A stretch of DNA of 64,000 bases, taken from contig JAOARD010000046.1 in NCBI GenBank assembly GCA_025210735.1, positions 1 through 64,000 of the forward strand, written 5' to 3'. The stretch is from Bacteroidales bacterium. GTDB taxonomy: Bacteria > Bacteroidota > Bacteroidia > Bacteroidales > UBA6680. Under the pieces are notes generated by a model that was given only the letters and a program-made list of their open reading frames with translations, ran no database searches and was not told the origin of the DNA. Below, piece by piece: positions 18,185 to 27,091 of this stretch (positions are counted from its first letter, which is position 1; the number at the start of each line of letters is the position of its first letter). The position numbers were made by a program, and so were the translations under genes.

Positions 18185-18218
18185 CAACTTTATCTATATA
18201 AAACTTGCTCATATTAAG

Positions 18219-18247
18219 TACACAAGGGGATAACTCCCCCTTGTGTA
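18219..18247. terminator. Bidirectional terminator
   Basis: TACACAAGGGG (18219-18229) pairs with CCCCTTGTGTA (18237-18247) around a 7-base loop, between two convergent genes. Confidence 0.75.
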
Positions 18248-18255
18248 TTATACTA

Positions 18256-19236
18256 TCAGTAAGATACCTCACTCCATTCAAAATCATCATATCGTTTCAG
18301 GTATATCTTATTATTGGTCAGATCCTTTATTATCTGTAACTGAGTGTATATAGGATTTGATGTAGCACGTTTGCCCAGATCAATACCTTTTATCAGGCTT
18401 ACCGAGCCAATAATTTTAGATGCAAGATTAATAGCTTCATCTGTATTGGTAATATATTTCTCTCCCTCCTTAATCATAAAATAACCTCTGGTATATCTCG
18501 CAGGCGACATCCAATCTCCGGGCAGACCAAACATTCCGGCACCATGAAACTGATTACCACTGCCCGGTGTTATAGACTTTTCATTATAATTCTTAAGATT
18601 GGCATAGTTATTAAGATTTGCTACCTGATAATCTATATTCGGATTGTTTGTAATAATCGGCGATACATTATCATAGAATGTGGCTTTACCACCCTTAAAC
18701 TCAACTATAAGACTATTACCGGCTCTGTCAAACAGAATATAGTGATACTTCCATCTGCTTATAATATTTACAGCAGCAAACAACTGCTTAGCCTCATCAA
18801 GATCATTGGCAAGAGCAAGTATATAACGTACAATATCATCAGACGACAGGGTCGGTTTTTTGTTATCGCCATTTGGGTAATTAGCATTTGCCAGATTACC
18901 ACTAATTGCAATACCCGCCTTATTCATCCCTTCAAATGCAACAAGATAGTTTGGCGGATCGTTAAGCACATTATTTACAGTAATAAACTCATGTTTAACC
19001 TTCCACTTATAAGGTGTTCCGGGTTTATCAGGTACAAATACCGATTTTATCGTCTCACCTTTTTTGTATACAGTTGTATTATATACCGATGCAACACTGT
19101 AATCTAATGTACGTCCGGTTACAACACCTTTTTTTGTCTTTAGCATAAAGGCAGTACAACCATTAGACACACTATACGGAATAAATGTTAAACAGGTAAT
19201 TATACAACAAACCAATAGTAACGATCTCTTTTTCAT
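18256..19236 (-). CDS. Exported choloylglycine hydrolase-family (linear amide C-N) hydrolase
   Basis: A 326-residue protein. The signal peptide ends before CTAFMLKTKKGVVTGRTLDY, so cleavage exposes Cys as the N-terminal nucleophile of an Ntn hydrolase. RTLDY matches the conserved Arg-x-x-Asp region, and later NNPNIDYQ and SPARYTRGYF correspond to the conserved Asn and Arg motifs of bile-salt hydrolase / penicillin V acylase. It would cleave amide bonds in bile-acid, acyl-homoserine-lactone or other N-acyl substrates in the periplasm. The exact substrate cannot be read from sequence. Confidence 0.85.
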   Translation of the reverse strand: MKKRSLLLVCCIITCLTFIPYSVSNGCTAFMLKTKKGVVTGRTLDYSVASVYNTTVYKKGETIKSVFVPDKPGTPYKWKVKHEFITVNNVLNDPPNYLVAFEGMNKAGIAISGNLANANYPNGDNKKPTLSSDDIVRYILALANDLDEAKQLFAAVNIISRWKYHYILFDRAGNSLIVEFKGGKATFYDNVSPIITNNPNIDYQVANLNNYANLKNYNEKSITPGSGNQFHGAGMFGLPGDWMSPARYTRGYFMIKEGEKYITNTDEAINLASKIIGSVSLIKGIDLGKRATSNPIYTQLQIIKDLTNNKIYLKRYDDFEWSEVSY

Positions 19237-19295
19237 AATAATGATGTTTTAGTTAAAGTAACTAATAAACGTATATGATGTAAAATGGTTTGAAA

Positions 19296-20342
19296 TTAAA
19301 GCAAGTGTATATTTCTTTCAGTCAGTATTTTATTGGTTTTGTCGCACCAAATACCAGCTTGTACTTCTCCAATATGTGCTTTCTGCAATAAGAACATACA
19401 TAATCTTGATTGCCCTATTCCTCCGCCAATAGTTGGTGGCAGCTCTCCTGAAACTAATTTGTCATGAAAATCAAATCTTAGTTTATGTAACTCCTCTTTT
19501 ATCTCTAACTGTTCTATCAAACTCTCTTTAACTACTCTAATACCCATTGATGATAGCTCCATAGCACACTTTAAGGTATTATTCCATACAATAATATCGC
19601 CGTTTAATCCGTGTTTCCCGTTTTTTGTAACTGTACACCAATCGTCATAATCGGCAGCTCTGCTATCGTGTGGTTTACCATTCTTTAGTTCAGCTCCTAT
19701 ACCAATTATAAAAACAGCTCCTTTCTCACGGCATATTTCAAATTCTCTCTCTTTTGCTGTTAAATCAGGATACATATCTAACAAATCTTCAGAATGTATA
19801 AAGAATATATCTTTTGGTAGAGGGTATTGCTTAAGTGCACTATTTCTTTTGTATACCTCAGATTGGGTTCTTTTTAATACATCATATATCTTATTAACAG
19901 CATCCTTTAAATACGATATCTCTCTGTTATCTATAGAGATAACTTTCTCCCAGTCCCATTGATCTACATAAATAGAGTGAAGATTTGTAATCTCTTCATC
20001 TGGTCTTATAGCATTCATATTTGTATACAAGCCCTCACCTGAGTTAAAATTATATTTAGCCAATGCATATCTCTTCCACTTTGCAAGAGACTGAACAACC
20101 TCAACTCTTTTATCAATTCCGGAAGCATAAAACTCTACAGGTTTTTCAACGCTGTTTAAATCATCATTTATTCCGGAATTAGCAACTACCATCATAGGTG
20201 CAGAAACACGAGATAGATTTAGAGACTGTGCTAAATTATTTCTGAAATAGTCTTTTATAAAATCAATCTCTTTTTGAGTTTGTTTTAAATCTAAATCGGA
20301 CCTGTAATCAGAAGGCACCTCTAATGTTGATTCTTTGTACAT
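19296..20342 (-). CDS. asnA: Aspartate--ammonia ligase (asparagine synthetase A)
   Basis: A 348-residue protein of typical AsnA length. It makes asparagine from aspartate, ammonia and ATP in the cytoplasm, using a class II aminoacyl-tRNA-synthetase-like fold. Motifs seen: SVEKPVEFYA, KWKRYALAKYNF, YVDQWDWEKVI, ADYDDWC, LNGDIIVW and the C-terminal PPTIGGGIGQSRLCMFLL motif-3-like ATP site. It is preceded by an Asn-rich leader peptide and attenuator (20372-20510) and stands alone rather than in an operon. Confidence 0.95.
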   Translation of the reverse strand: MYKESTLEVPSDYRSDLDLKQTQKEIDFIKDYFRNNLAQSLNLSRVSAPMMVVANSGINDDLNSVEKPVEFYASGIDKRVEVVQSLAKWKRYALAKYNFNSGEGLYTNMNAIRPDEEITNLHSIYVDQWDWEKVISIDNREISYLKDAVNKIYDVLKRTQSEVYKRNSALKQYPLPKDIFFIHSEDLLDMYPDLTAKEREFEICREKGAVFIIGIGAELKNGKPHDSRAADYDDWCTVTKNGKHGLNGDIIVWNNTLKCAMELSSMGIRVVKESLIEQLEIKEELHKLRFDFHDKLVSGELPPTIGGGIGQSRLCMFLLQKAHIGEVQAGIWCDKTNKILTERNIHLL

Positions 20343-20371
20343 AATAATTTGTTTGTTAAAATTTGTGATAC

Positions 20372-20403
20372 AAAAAAAGGCCGATACATTTTTGTATCGA
20401 CCT
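20372..20403 (-). terminator. Attenuator terminator of asnA
   Basis: An 11-bp stem on the minus strand, AGGTCGATACA (20403-20393) with TGTATCGGCCT (20388-20378), AAAA loop, then T7. It lies 27 bases past the leader stop and 30 bases before asnA. The 5' arm CGATACAA can instead pair with TTGTATCG inside the leader (20445-20438), giving an antiterminator. Confidence 0.9.
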
Positions 20404-20429
20404 TTATATATTTAAATCATGGATTGACT

Positions 20430-20510
20430 TTAGAATACGATACAATAATAATAGTAACTCAAATTATTATTTGAATTATTGTTAATATTATTATTGCGAT
20501 TTAATCTCAT
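20430..20510 (-). CDS. Asn-rich leader peptide of asnA
   Basis: A 26-residue ORF on the minus strand with 10 Asn, including the run NRNNNINNNSNNN, followed by LSYYYYCIVF and stop. It starts at ATG 20510 with a purine-rich GGAG 7 bases before. It is classical leader-peptide design: a ribosome stalled on Asn codons leaves the downstream segment free to form the antiterminator, while a ribosome that reaches the stop covers it and lets the terminator form. asnA would thus be read when charged tRNA-Asn is scarce. It is too short for most gene finders. Confidence 0.9.
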   Translation of the reverse strand: MRLNRNNNINNNSNNNLSYYYYCIVF

Positions 20511-20532
20511 TCTCTACTCCTTGTTTATTGTG

Positions 20533-20540
20533 CAAATGTA
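20533..20540 (-). promoter_or_regulatory. -7 promoter box of the asnA transcript, TACATTTG
   Basis: A perfect TAnnTTTG on the minus strand, placing transcription start at about 20526-20530, just before the leader peptide. The -33 element is not clear. Confidence 0.7.
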
Positions 20541-20614
20541 CTAAATATGGTGCAAAGTATATAATGGGTAAACCAAATATTTTATCCAGTGCTATAGTTT
20601 AATGTATACAAAAC

Positions 20615-20634
20615 AAGCCGGGCGAACCCGGCTT
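20615..20634 (-). terminator. Terminator after the small secreted-protein gene
   Basis: A perfect 8-bp stem AAGCCGGG / CCCGGCTT with CGAA (minus TTCG) tetraloop, 65 bases past the stop of the gene ending at 20699, followed on the minus strand by GTTTTG. Confidence 0.7.
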
Positions 20635-20698
20635 CTGATCCTGACAATATATGTTCAGGATAATAATAATTGTATCTGATTATGCTATTTTCTGTTAT

Positions 20699-21124
20699 TT
20701 ATAGAGGAGTTATTTCTCCACTTTCGCATCTGGTAGGAATATGCTTTCTGTAAGTTGTAGTATTTCCGCAAGCATCTTTTGCTGTAACAATTACGTCAAA
20801 TCCGTAAGGGCCATCAATAGGATCAACAAATATTGTGGTTGCACTACCTGTATATGTATTACCACCAACATTAGGGATAACAATTTTACCTCCACCAATT
20901 TTCCATGTATACTCAACAAAATTACCAACTGCATCAACAGTTATCTCACCTTTTGTGCAACCAAAGGTTTGTACATGCCATAAACCTCTGATATAACCTG
21001 TAGTTCTTTCAGATAGTTCATCGTTGGTTGTTATAGTTTCATTCTCTTTTACAACCTTCTGATCCTGTGCAAAAGCACCAGTAAAAATCACAAGCATAAA
21101 TGCTATTAGCGTGATATGTTTCAT
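20699..21124 (-). CDS. Small secreted protein, PKD/Ig-like, unknown function
   Basis: A 141-residue protein with a signal peptide (MKHITLIAFMLVIFTGAFAQ). The mature part has a single beta-sandwich-like domain (ITVDAVGNFVEYTWKIGGGK, then FDVIVTAKDACGNTTTYRKH) resembling PKD/HYR repeats, and Cys residues that could form disulfides. No T9SS domain is present. Role unknown; probably periplasmic or released. Confidence 0.65.
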   Translation of the reverse strand: MKHITLIAFMLVIFTGAFAQDQKVVKENETITTNDELSERTTGYIRGLWHVQTFGCTKGEITVDAVGNFVEYTWKIGGGKIVIPNVGGNTYTGSATTIFVDPIDGPYGFDVIVTAKDACGNTTTYRKHIPTRCESGEITPL

Positions 21125-21527
21125 AGTTTCAAAAAATTAAGTTTATAAATGTTTATCGAATTAAATATATATAATAATATTTAAAAGAATAGGTATAAAT
21201 AATCATTTTAACATTAATTTATCTTATAATATTAAAATATGCATCTGTTAGATGGTAAATATATATGTCTGTTACTATCTGTATTATAATATCTGAGTGC
21301 CATGTAATATAGGATTTGTGTAGTTGTATCTGATTTGTTTTCTATTATAACAAAGTAGCTGTATGAGATTTTTTTGTATAACATGTTAAAACTACTTGTT
21401 ACGTATTATCGGGTAGTTTTGCGTTAAAAAGAGGCATGTACTGTTGGTAACTTTACTATAGTAAATAACAACCGGGCGTTACCGAAAAGCCAAAACAGAG
21501 TAGGGTACTATTTTAAAGTTATTAATT
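21125..21527. other. Long intergenic between divergent genes
   Basis: This 400-base AT-rich gap separates the small secreted-protein gene (-) from the decarboxylase cluster (+). Apart from the promoter box at 21414 I see no gene or clear structure. The ~100-base leader of the cluster contains no match to a riboswitch I know. Confidence 0.45.
21414..21421 (+). promoter_or_regulatory. -7 promoter box TAGTTTTG for the decarboxylase-PAD-C69 cluster
   Basis: A perfect TAnnTTTG match 107 bases before the ATG at 21528. The -33 region is not clear. Confidence 0.5.
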
Positions 21528-22793
21528 ATGGAAAAGACAATTGAATCAAAACACGCTTACAGAGTAGGTAAGTGGTTGCCTGAAGATCAGTTATTCCTTG
21601 AGAACTGGGTAGCAAAGATAATTACAGAAGCAACAGAGAAACCAAAAAAGTTAGATCCTGTAATTGAAGAGTTTAAACAACTTATAGAGAACGATTCGGA
21701 GGTCTATATGTTGTTTCATATGATGTTTAATCAGGTACCTCATAAAGAACCATACAATAATACCCCTACCGGAAAACCACAAATACGCGACTATAAACAC
21801 TTTTTGCAGGTACTTAACCATATGCTTACCACAGCACCTGAATTTAATACAACAGGTCTTGTAGGATTTCCTATTAATGCAATACTTGACTGGCCTATGG
21901 GTACAATAGGCGGGTTTGCTGCATTTATTAACGACAAGATAAACAACCAGTTTAAGAATGTGCTGAACAGATGGCGTGACTTTTTGGAGTCAGAAGGTTC
22001 TCGTTATGTATTGAGTAATGATAACTGGCTGAGCCCGGAAGCAAGAGAGGCATGGCATCAGGATTGGTTTGTATGGAGTCCGGAAGCTCCTTATGGTGGA
22101 TTTAGTTGTTGGGACGACTTCTTTGTGCGTGAGTTTAAAGAAGGATTAAGACCAACAGTCAGTCCTGACGATAAGAATGTAATTGCTAATGCATGCGAAT
22201 CGGCACCATACAGAATAGCTCAGAATGTTAAACTGGAAGATAACTTCTGGATAAAAGGACAGCCATATTCATTGAATCACATATTGAATAACCATAGATA
22301 TACAAAACAATTTGAGGGAGGAACAATATATCAGGCATTCCTTAGTGCGTTGAGTTACCACAGATGGCACAGTCCGGTTGATGGAGTTATTGAAGATATT
22401 GTACCTGTATCCGGTACATACTATTCTGAGATACTATCAGAAGGATTCCTTAACCCTAATGGTCCCGATCCGTCAGCACCAAACGATTCACAAGGATACC
22501 TGAGTGAGGTTGCAGCAAGAACACTTGTATTTATTAAAGCCGATAACCCTGCTATAGGTCTTATGTGCTTTGTATCAATAGGAATGAGCGAGGTATCAAC
22601 AAGTGAGGTTACTGTAGAGATTGGTCAGCACGTTAATAAAGGCGATCAGTTAGGAATGTTCCACTTTGGAGGATCATCACACTGTTTGATATTCAGACCT
22701 GAGGTTAACCTGAGATTCGATATGCATGGCGAAGATCCGGGACTAAACTCAAGCAATATCCCTGTAAAATCACGTATTGCTGTTGTAAGATAG
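21528..22793 (+). CDS. PsiD-like pyruvoyl-dependent decarboxylase (phosphatidylserine decarboxylase family)
   Basis: A 421-residue protein with no signal peptide, so cytosolic. The N-terminal domain (LDPVIEEFKQLIENDSEVYM, LFHMMFNQVP) matches the accessory domain of PsiD-type enzymes. The catalytic part has SYHRWHSPVDGVIEDI (His motif) and MFHFGGSSHCLIFRPEV, where GGSS is the self-cleavage site that yields the pyruvoyl group. No membrane-binding hydrophobic helix is seen, which argues for a soluble amino-acid-like substrate rather than phosphatidylserine. It is first gene of a co-directional cluster with a PAD-family deiminase and a C69 peptidase. Substrate unknown. Confidence 0.8.
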   Translation: MEKTIESKHAYRVGKWLPEDQLFLENWVAKIITEATEKPKKLDPVIEEFKQLIENDSEVYMLFHMMFNQVPHKEPYNNTPTGKPQIRDYKHFLQVLNHMLTTAPEFNTTGLVGFPINAILDWPMGTIGGFAAFINDKINNQFKNVLNRWRDFLESEGSRYVLSNDNWLSPEAREAWHQDWFVWSPEAPYGGFSCWDDFFVREFKEGLRPTVSPDDKNVIANACESAPYRIAQNVKLEDNFWIKGQPYSLNHILNNHRYTKQFEGGTIYQAFLSALSYHRWHSPVDGVIEDIVPVSGTYYSEILSEGFLNPNGPDPSAPNDSQGYLSEVAARTLVFIKADNPAIGLMCFVSIGMSEVSTSEVTVEIGQHVNKGDQLGMFHFGGSSHCLIFRPEVNLRFDMHGEDPGLNSSNIPVKSRIAVVR

Positions 22794-22856
22794 CCATAAC
22801 AATTTTAACTAATCCGGAGTTCGGATTCAGATACGGACTCCACAAACATAACACTT

Positions 22857-24302
22857 ATGAAAAAGATTTTTAATATAAACAGACCAACACCCCAAACGCT
22901 TGCAAAAGAGTTTAAAGACAAAACAAGATGTGAGGCACCGCCTAAAAGTAAGATATATACAACCGATGGGCTTTCGCCAGTAAGAGCTATTGCAGAGTTT
23001 GAACCAATGGGAGGGGTGCTTATTGCATATCCTGGAACAGAGAAGCAGCCAAACGATCATATACAACTTCCGCCATACGGTCCGCGTGCTTTTGGTATAC
23101 CTAATGAACTTATTGTACGAATGCAACAGGCAGATACATCAGAGCCTGTACACATATTTGTTATGTGTGCCGATCTTGATCAGAGACCAAAGGTAATTTC
23201 TGAATTAAGCCAGACTGCTATTAAGCTTGATCTGTCATTTAATCCTAAACTAATTCACTTTGTGCCATGGGATACAGACTCTTTCTGGACAAGAGATTAT
23301 GGCCCATGGTGGATTGAGAACTATGAGACAGGATACTATGGTATAGCAAAACATCTGTATACATCGTTAGGTGGAGGATCTGTAGGCCTGGTTGAAGGTG
23401 CAGAGAATGTAAATCCAAGAGAGGGGTCAGGAATATTCAGACCAAACGACGATTACGGAGCCGATAAACTTGCTGACTTTCTGAATGCACCAATACGCAA
23501 ATGGAACAATGCAAAATGGACTGATGGTAAAGAGAAAGGAAAGGCAAAGTACACTACACTTGATCATATAAAAGAGAATAACTGGTTTAATACCGGACTA
23601 CTTAATGTAGGCGGAAATTACATGGTTAACGGAAAAGGAGTAGTAGCATCATCGTATCTGGTTGCAACACAAAACGAGTTACCTGTAGATCATGAGAAAG
23701 ATCTTACAAAACCAACCAACAATGTTATTGAGGAACGTATGAACTACATACTTGCGCAGATGAATAAATTCATGGGAGTAACAAAATACCATGTGTTAAC
23801 AGATCCTACAGGAACATACATTGGTCATATAGATTGTTGGGGAAAGTTTTTGGCACATGATAAGGTTCTTATAGCAAGATCAGAAGATCCGGATATAAAC
23901 AAGGCATTTGACGATATAGCAAAATCTTTTAAAGATGATGGTTTTAAGGTATACAGAGTTATGTGTCAGAACCGCTATGTACCTGTTGCAGATAATCCGG
24001 CAACAACGGCAGCATATACAAACAGCCTTATACTTAATAACAGAGTATATGTACCACTGTCTGGTAAAGGTTATGAGAACTATGATGAGGCTGCAATCAG
24101 AGCATACGAAGAAGCGCTACCGGGTTATGAGGTATACGGAATAATTGGTAAACCTGATTACCCTTGGTTGGGTACAGATGCTATGCACTGCAGAACCAGA
24201 GCAATACCACGTGAGGTAGTTAATAACTGGCTAAAAAGTCAGGGTATGAATATTAGTGATGCAAAGACAAAAACTAATGTTGTACTAAACAACGTAAGAT
24301 AA
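22857..24302 (+). CDS. Agmatine deiminase / peptidyl-arginine deiminase (PAD_porph) family protein
   Basis: A 481-residue protein with no signal peptide. Family motifs in order: AEFEPMGGVLIAYPG, FWTRDYGPWW (substrate-binding Asp), LLNVGGNYMV, GTYIGHIDCWGKFL (catalytic His), VPVADNPATTAAYTNSLILN, and YPWLGTDAMHCRTRAIP with the probable nucleophilic Cys. The family removes an imino group from guanidines such as agmatine or peptidyl-arginine. It is longer than the typical ~370 residues, with an N-terminal extension and an insertion around residues 175-260. It lies 63 bases after the decarboxylase. Exact substrate unknown. Confidence 0.85.
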   Translation: MKKIFNINRPTPQTLAKEFKDKTRCEAPPKSKIYTTDGLSPVRAIAEFEPMGGVLIAYPGTEKQPNDHIQLPPYGPRAFGIPNELIVRMQQADTSEPVHIFVMCADLDQRPKVISELSQTAIKLDLSFNPKLIHFVPWDTDSFWTRDYGPWWIENYETGYYGIAKHLYTSLGGGSVGLVEGAENVNPREGSGIFRPNDDYGADKLADFLNAPIRKWNNAKWTDGKEKGKAKYTTLDHIKENNWFNTGLLNVGGNYMVNGKGVVASSYLVATQNELPVDHEKDLTKPTNNVIEERMNYILAQMNKFMGVTKYHVLTDPTGTYIGHIDCWGKFLAHDKVLIARSEDPDINKAFDDIAKSFKDDGFKVYRVMCQNRYVPVADNPATTAAYTNSLILNNRVYVPLSGKGYENYDEAAIRAYEEALPGYEVYGIIGKPDYPWLGTDAMHCRTRAIPREVVNNWLKSQGMNISDAKTKTNVVLNNVR

Positions 24303-24464
24303 CAGTTACAGAGCTGTTCATTAGGTTACAACTATGTAATAATCTGTTTATAACCAATTGAATTATAATTGATTCTACTTGATCTTGTATTGGTTAAGAC
24401 CTATAACTAAGAAAGATACATTGTAAAGAACCTGTGTTCAGCTCTGTTTTAAATTTTAGTAATT

Positions 24465-25880
24465 ATGTGTACAGGACTAATTATTGGGAAAAAGGCAACA
24501 GAAAACAGTGTTGTTCTTATAGCCAGAAATGAGGATAGTAGCAAGGTAAACTGGGATAAATGTCTTACATACAGAAACAACCCGCAATACTATCCTGCAA
24601 TTGATAATCCGTATGTAAATAACGGAGAGTGGACACTGTCAAATGGAGCAGTAGTAAAGGTGCCTGAGAATAATTTTGCATACAGTTCAATACCTGACTC
24701 ACCAAGTTGCAGTAATGCTGCAGATACGGTAAAACAACGATTTGAGTTTGAGGCAAGAGGTATAAATGAGAGAAATGTTGCAATTTCGGCTACCAACTCA
24801 ATGGAGGATATTAGTGATCGTATAAAAGAGCTTGATCCGTTTATAAAAGATTCAGGTATAGTAGAGGCTGTAATTACAACACTTATACTTCCTCAGGCAG
24901 AATCGGCAAGGCACGGCGTTGAGTTGCTTGGTGATTATGTAAAAAGCATTGGAGCAGGCGAGGGTAATGCTATACTGTTTGCAGATATTTACGAGGCATG
25001 GTATATGGAGATTGCATCGGCACATCACTGGTTGGCAGTTAGGGTACCGGATAACTCATATATTGCTGTGGCAAACGGATTACGTATTCATGATATAGAT
25101 TTAAAGTCAGAAGATGTATTACACTCCGATGGTCTCTATGAGTTTATTGAAACAAACCATCTGCTTGATAAGCCAGACATAAATAATCTGAACTTTGCAA
25201 AAGCATTTGGAGCACTTGGTAATCCTTACAATACCGACAGAGTATGGCTAATGCAAAAACTGTTAACTCCATCGCAACCGCAGGCGACACGGCTTGAGCA
25301 GTACCCGCTGTTTATGAAACCGGATAGTGAAGTATCTGTAAAGAATGTGATGAACATATTAAGATCAAACTATAACGATACAGTGTTGCAAGACATAGCC
25401 GATAGAGCAATTGGAGTAGACAGAACTATTGAGAGTCATATTATAACACTTAACAGCAAACTGTCCGATAGTTTTAAAGGTGTAATATGGCAATCAATAT
25501 CGTCACCTTTAGGATCGCCATACATGCCGTTATATACTGTTCTTGACAGAATACCGGATGACTTTACTCTGCCTGAAGATGCTTATGCACCTGTAAAAGC
25601 TTTCTGGGCATTCAGAGCTCTTCTGGCACGTATGAATGTATGTTCAGAAAGTGTAAAGAGAGATATAACAGGAATGTGGCATGTAATGGAGAACGGCTTT
25701 ATTGCCGACTATAACCACTTTGTAAAATCGGCAACTGATAACGATGATGATATAAGGAGAGCAAAACAGTATAGTATCAGTGCATTAAACAGATCGTATA
25801 AAGCTGCAAAACAGGCGTACGATAACCTGACAGAGATATCTGTTCAGCAAAATGTAAATGTAAAAGATGTTGTAATGTAG
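24465..25880 (+). CDS. C69-family dipeptidase (PepD-like Ntn hydrolase)
   Basis: A 471-residue protein starting MCTGLIIGKKATENS, so removal of Met exposes Cys2 as the Ntn nucleophile; no signal peptide. ARNEDS is the conserved Arg-Asn-Glu-Asp motif after the nucleophile, and GAGEGNAILFADIYEAWYME, PNGLRI-like VANGLRIHDID and NTDRVWLMQKLL follow the C69 pattern. It hydrolyses dipeptides with broad specificity or related amides. Third gene of the decarboxylase cluster. The 162-base gap before it has no obvious terminator. A large hairpin follows at 25976. Confidence 0.85.
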   Translation: MCTGLIIGKKATENSVVLIARNEDSSKVNWDKCLTYRNNPQYYPAIDNPYVNNGEWTLSNGAVVKVPENNFAYSSIPDSPSCSNAADTVKQRFEFEARGINERNVAISATNSMEDISDRIKELDPFIKDSGIVEAVITTLILPQAESARHGVELLGDYVKSIGAGEGNAILFADIYEAWYMEIASAHHWLAVRVPDNSYIAVANGLRIHDIDLKSEDVLHSDGLYEFIETNHLLDKPDINNLNFAKAFGALGNPYNTDRVWLMQKLLTPSQPQATRLEQYPLFMKPDSEVSVKNVMNILRSNYNDTVLQDIADRAIGVDRTIESHIITLNSKLSDSFKGVIWQSISSPLGSPYMPLYTVLDRIPDDFTLPEDAYAPVKAFWAFRALLARMNVCSESVKRDITGMWHVMENGFIADYNHFVKSATDNDDDIRRAKQYSISALNRSYKAAKQAYDNLTEISVQQNVNVKDVVM

Positions 25881-25975
25881 TACTTTATATAGTGAGTAGC
25901 TACAGGTTTCTGATTGATAATATATTAGTTGTTTAGCTGAAAACTTGGGAATAACCAGATTGATCAGAAGATTCT

Positions 25976-26029
25976 GAACTCCGTTGATATTCCATTAACC
26001 AATGCGGTTATTAATATCATACGGAGTTC
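25976..26029. repeat. Long hairpin after the C69 gene; its 3' arm recurs at 26379-26405
   Basis: GAACTCCGTTGATATT (25976-25991) pairs with AATATCATACGGAGTTC (26013-26029) with one bulge, and the inner ATTAACC pairs with GGTTA around AATGC. The right arm plus flank (GCGGTTATTAATATYATACG) is found again at 26379, joined to the truncated REP-like copy B. It may act as a terminator, but its partial duplication shows it is also part of the local repeat mosaic. Confidence 0.6.
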
Positions 26030-26106
26030 TTATTTCTGGTTTATTGTATAGTGTTTAATAATTCTGATAAAATAGATTGCTTATCAACCCATTTTGCTGG
26101 TTATCT

Positions 26107-26261
26107 GCTGGTTCGAACTGATAGCTCGGACCGACCCCGTTTCATTTCCGGAGGTAGTTTATTTTATGGATGTCTGTTTTAGTAGTTTGCTTAGATGTAT
26201 GGATATTATGATGTTGGGATATTGCAACGGGCAGGTGTCCGAGCTTCAAGCTCGAACCAGC
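26107..26261 (+). repeat. REP-like/MITE element, copy A
   Basis: A roughly 155-bp element with terminal inverted repeats: GCTGGTTCGAACT at the left, AGCTCGAACCAGC at the right. Inside each end is a second small palindrome (GATAGCTCGGACC; CCGAGCTTCAAGCTCG). The shared body includes AGTAGTTTGCTTAGATGTAT and GGATATTGCAACGGGCAGG. The left flank ACCCATTTTG is also shared among copies. Confidence 0.85.
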
Positions 26262-26407
26262 AACTGAGTAGCGATCTCTTAGCGTAGTCAGAAGAGGATT
26301 AATGAAGACTAATATTGTGATTATAGAGGAAAGCTGTATCATGAAAACATATCTCGCTTAGAGTAGAGCGGACGAATTGCGGTTATTAATATTATACGGA
26401 GTTCTTA

Positions 26408-26528
26408 GACCGAGCCTGTTTCATGTATTAAAGTAGTCTGCTTTATGGAGGTTTGTTTAGTGTGTGGGTATTATATGATATTAGGATATTGCAAATGGTT
26501 GGTGTCCGAGCTTCAAGTTCGAACTAGC
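26408..26528 (+). repeat. REP-like element, copy B (left end lost)
   Basis: It starts abruptly at GACCGAGCCTGTTTC, lacking the left terminal repeat, and is fused to the duplicated hairpin arm at 26379-26407. The right end is degenerate (TTCGAACTAGC). About 75 bp before it (26300-26376) and after it (26538-26612) are near-identical, so a larger unit was tandemly duplicated. Confidence 0.75.
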
Positions 26529-26698
26529 TTGGTAGTGTAATAAAGACTGATATTATGATTATTGAGGTAGGGTGTATATAAAAACATATCTAGCTTAGAG
26601 TAGAGCGGATGATAGGTTTTTACATCTGTATTGCAGCGAGTTGTATAACTAAAACTTTTAAGATCGAAATAATAATTAGTTATTTATCAACCCATTTT

Positions 26699-26855
26699 GC
26701 TGGTTCGAGCTGATAGCTCGGGCCGAGCCTGTTTCATGTATGAAAGTAGTCTGTTTTATGCAGGTTTGTTTTAAGTAGTTTGTTTAGTGTGTGGGTATCA
26801 TATGATATCAGGATATTGCAACGGGCAGGTGTCCGAGCTACAAGCTCGAACCAGC
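26699..26855 (+). repeat. REP-like element, copy C
   Basis: Full length (157 bp), with GCTGGTTCGAGCTGATAGCT at the left and ACAAGCTCGAACCAGC at the right. Confidence 0.85.
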
Positions 26856-27017
26856 TAGGGGAAAGTAAAAGATACTTTACAATTGAGCTTGGTTAATTAA
26901 TAATAGTATGGGTAAATGCACAGAGATTTGTAGAAACAACTGTTATTGTTAAAATCAAATAACATTATCCAAATTTGTAAATGGCGTCAATACTTCTGTC
27001 TATGATAATCAATAGAT

Positions 27018-27056
27018 AAAATAGGGCTGGTAATATAAGTTATCAACCCTATTTTT
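27018..27056 (-). terminator. Terminator of the small four-gene operon
   Basis: AAATAGGG pairs with CCCTATTT across an inner TGGTAA/TTATCA stem, 36 bases beyond the stop at 27092. Symmetrical T tracts on both sides would allow function on the minus strand. Confidence 0.55.
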
Positions 27057-27091
27057 AGTGTAAATATACAAGATCAACATTTACAAAAACA

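Noticed and set aside
26142..26342. 66-residue minus-strand frame
   Set aside because: It lies across REP-like copy A and its flank; no coding signature.
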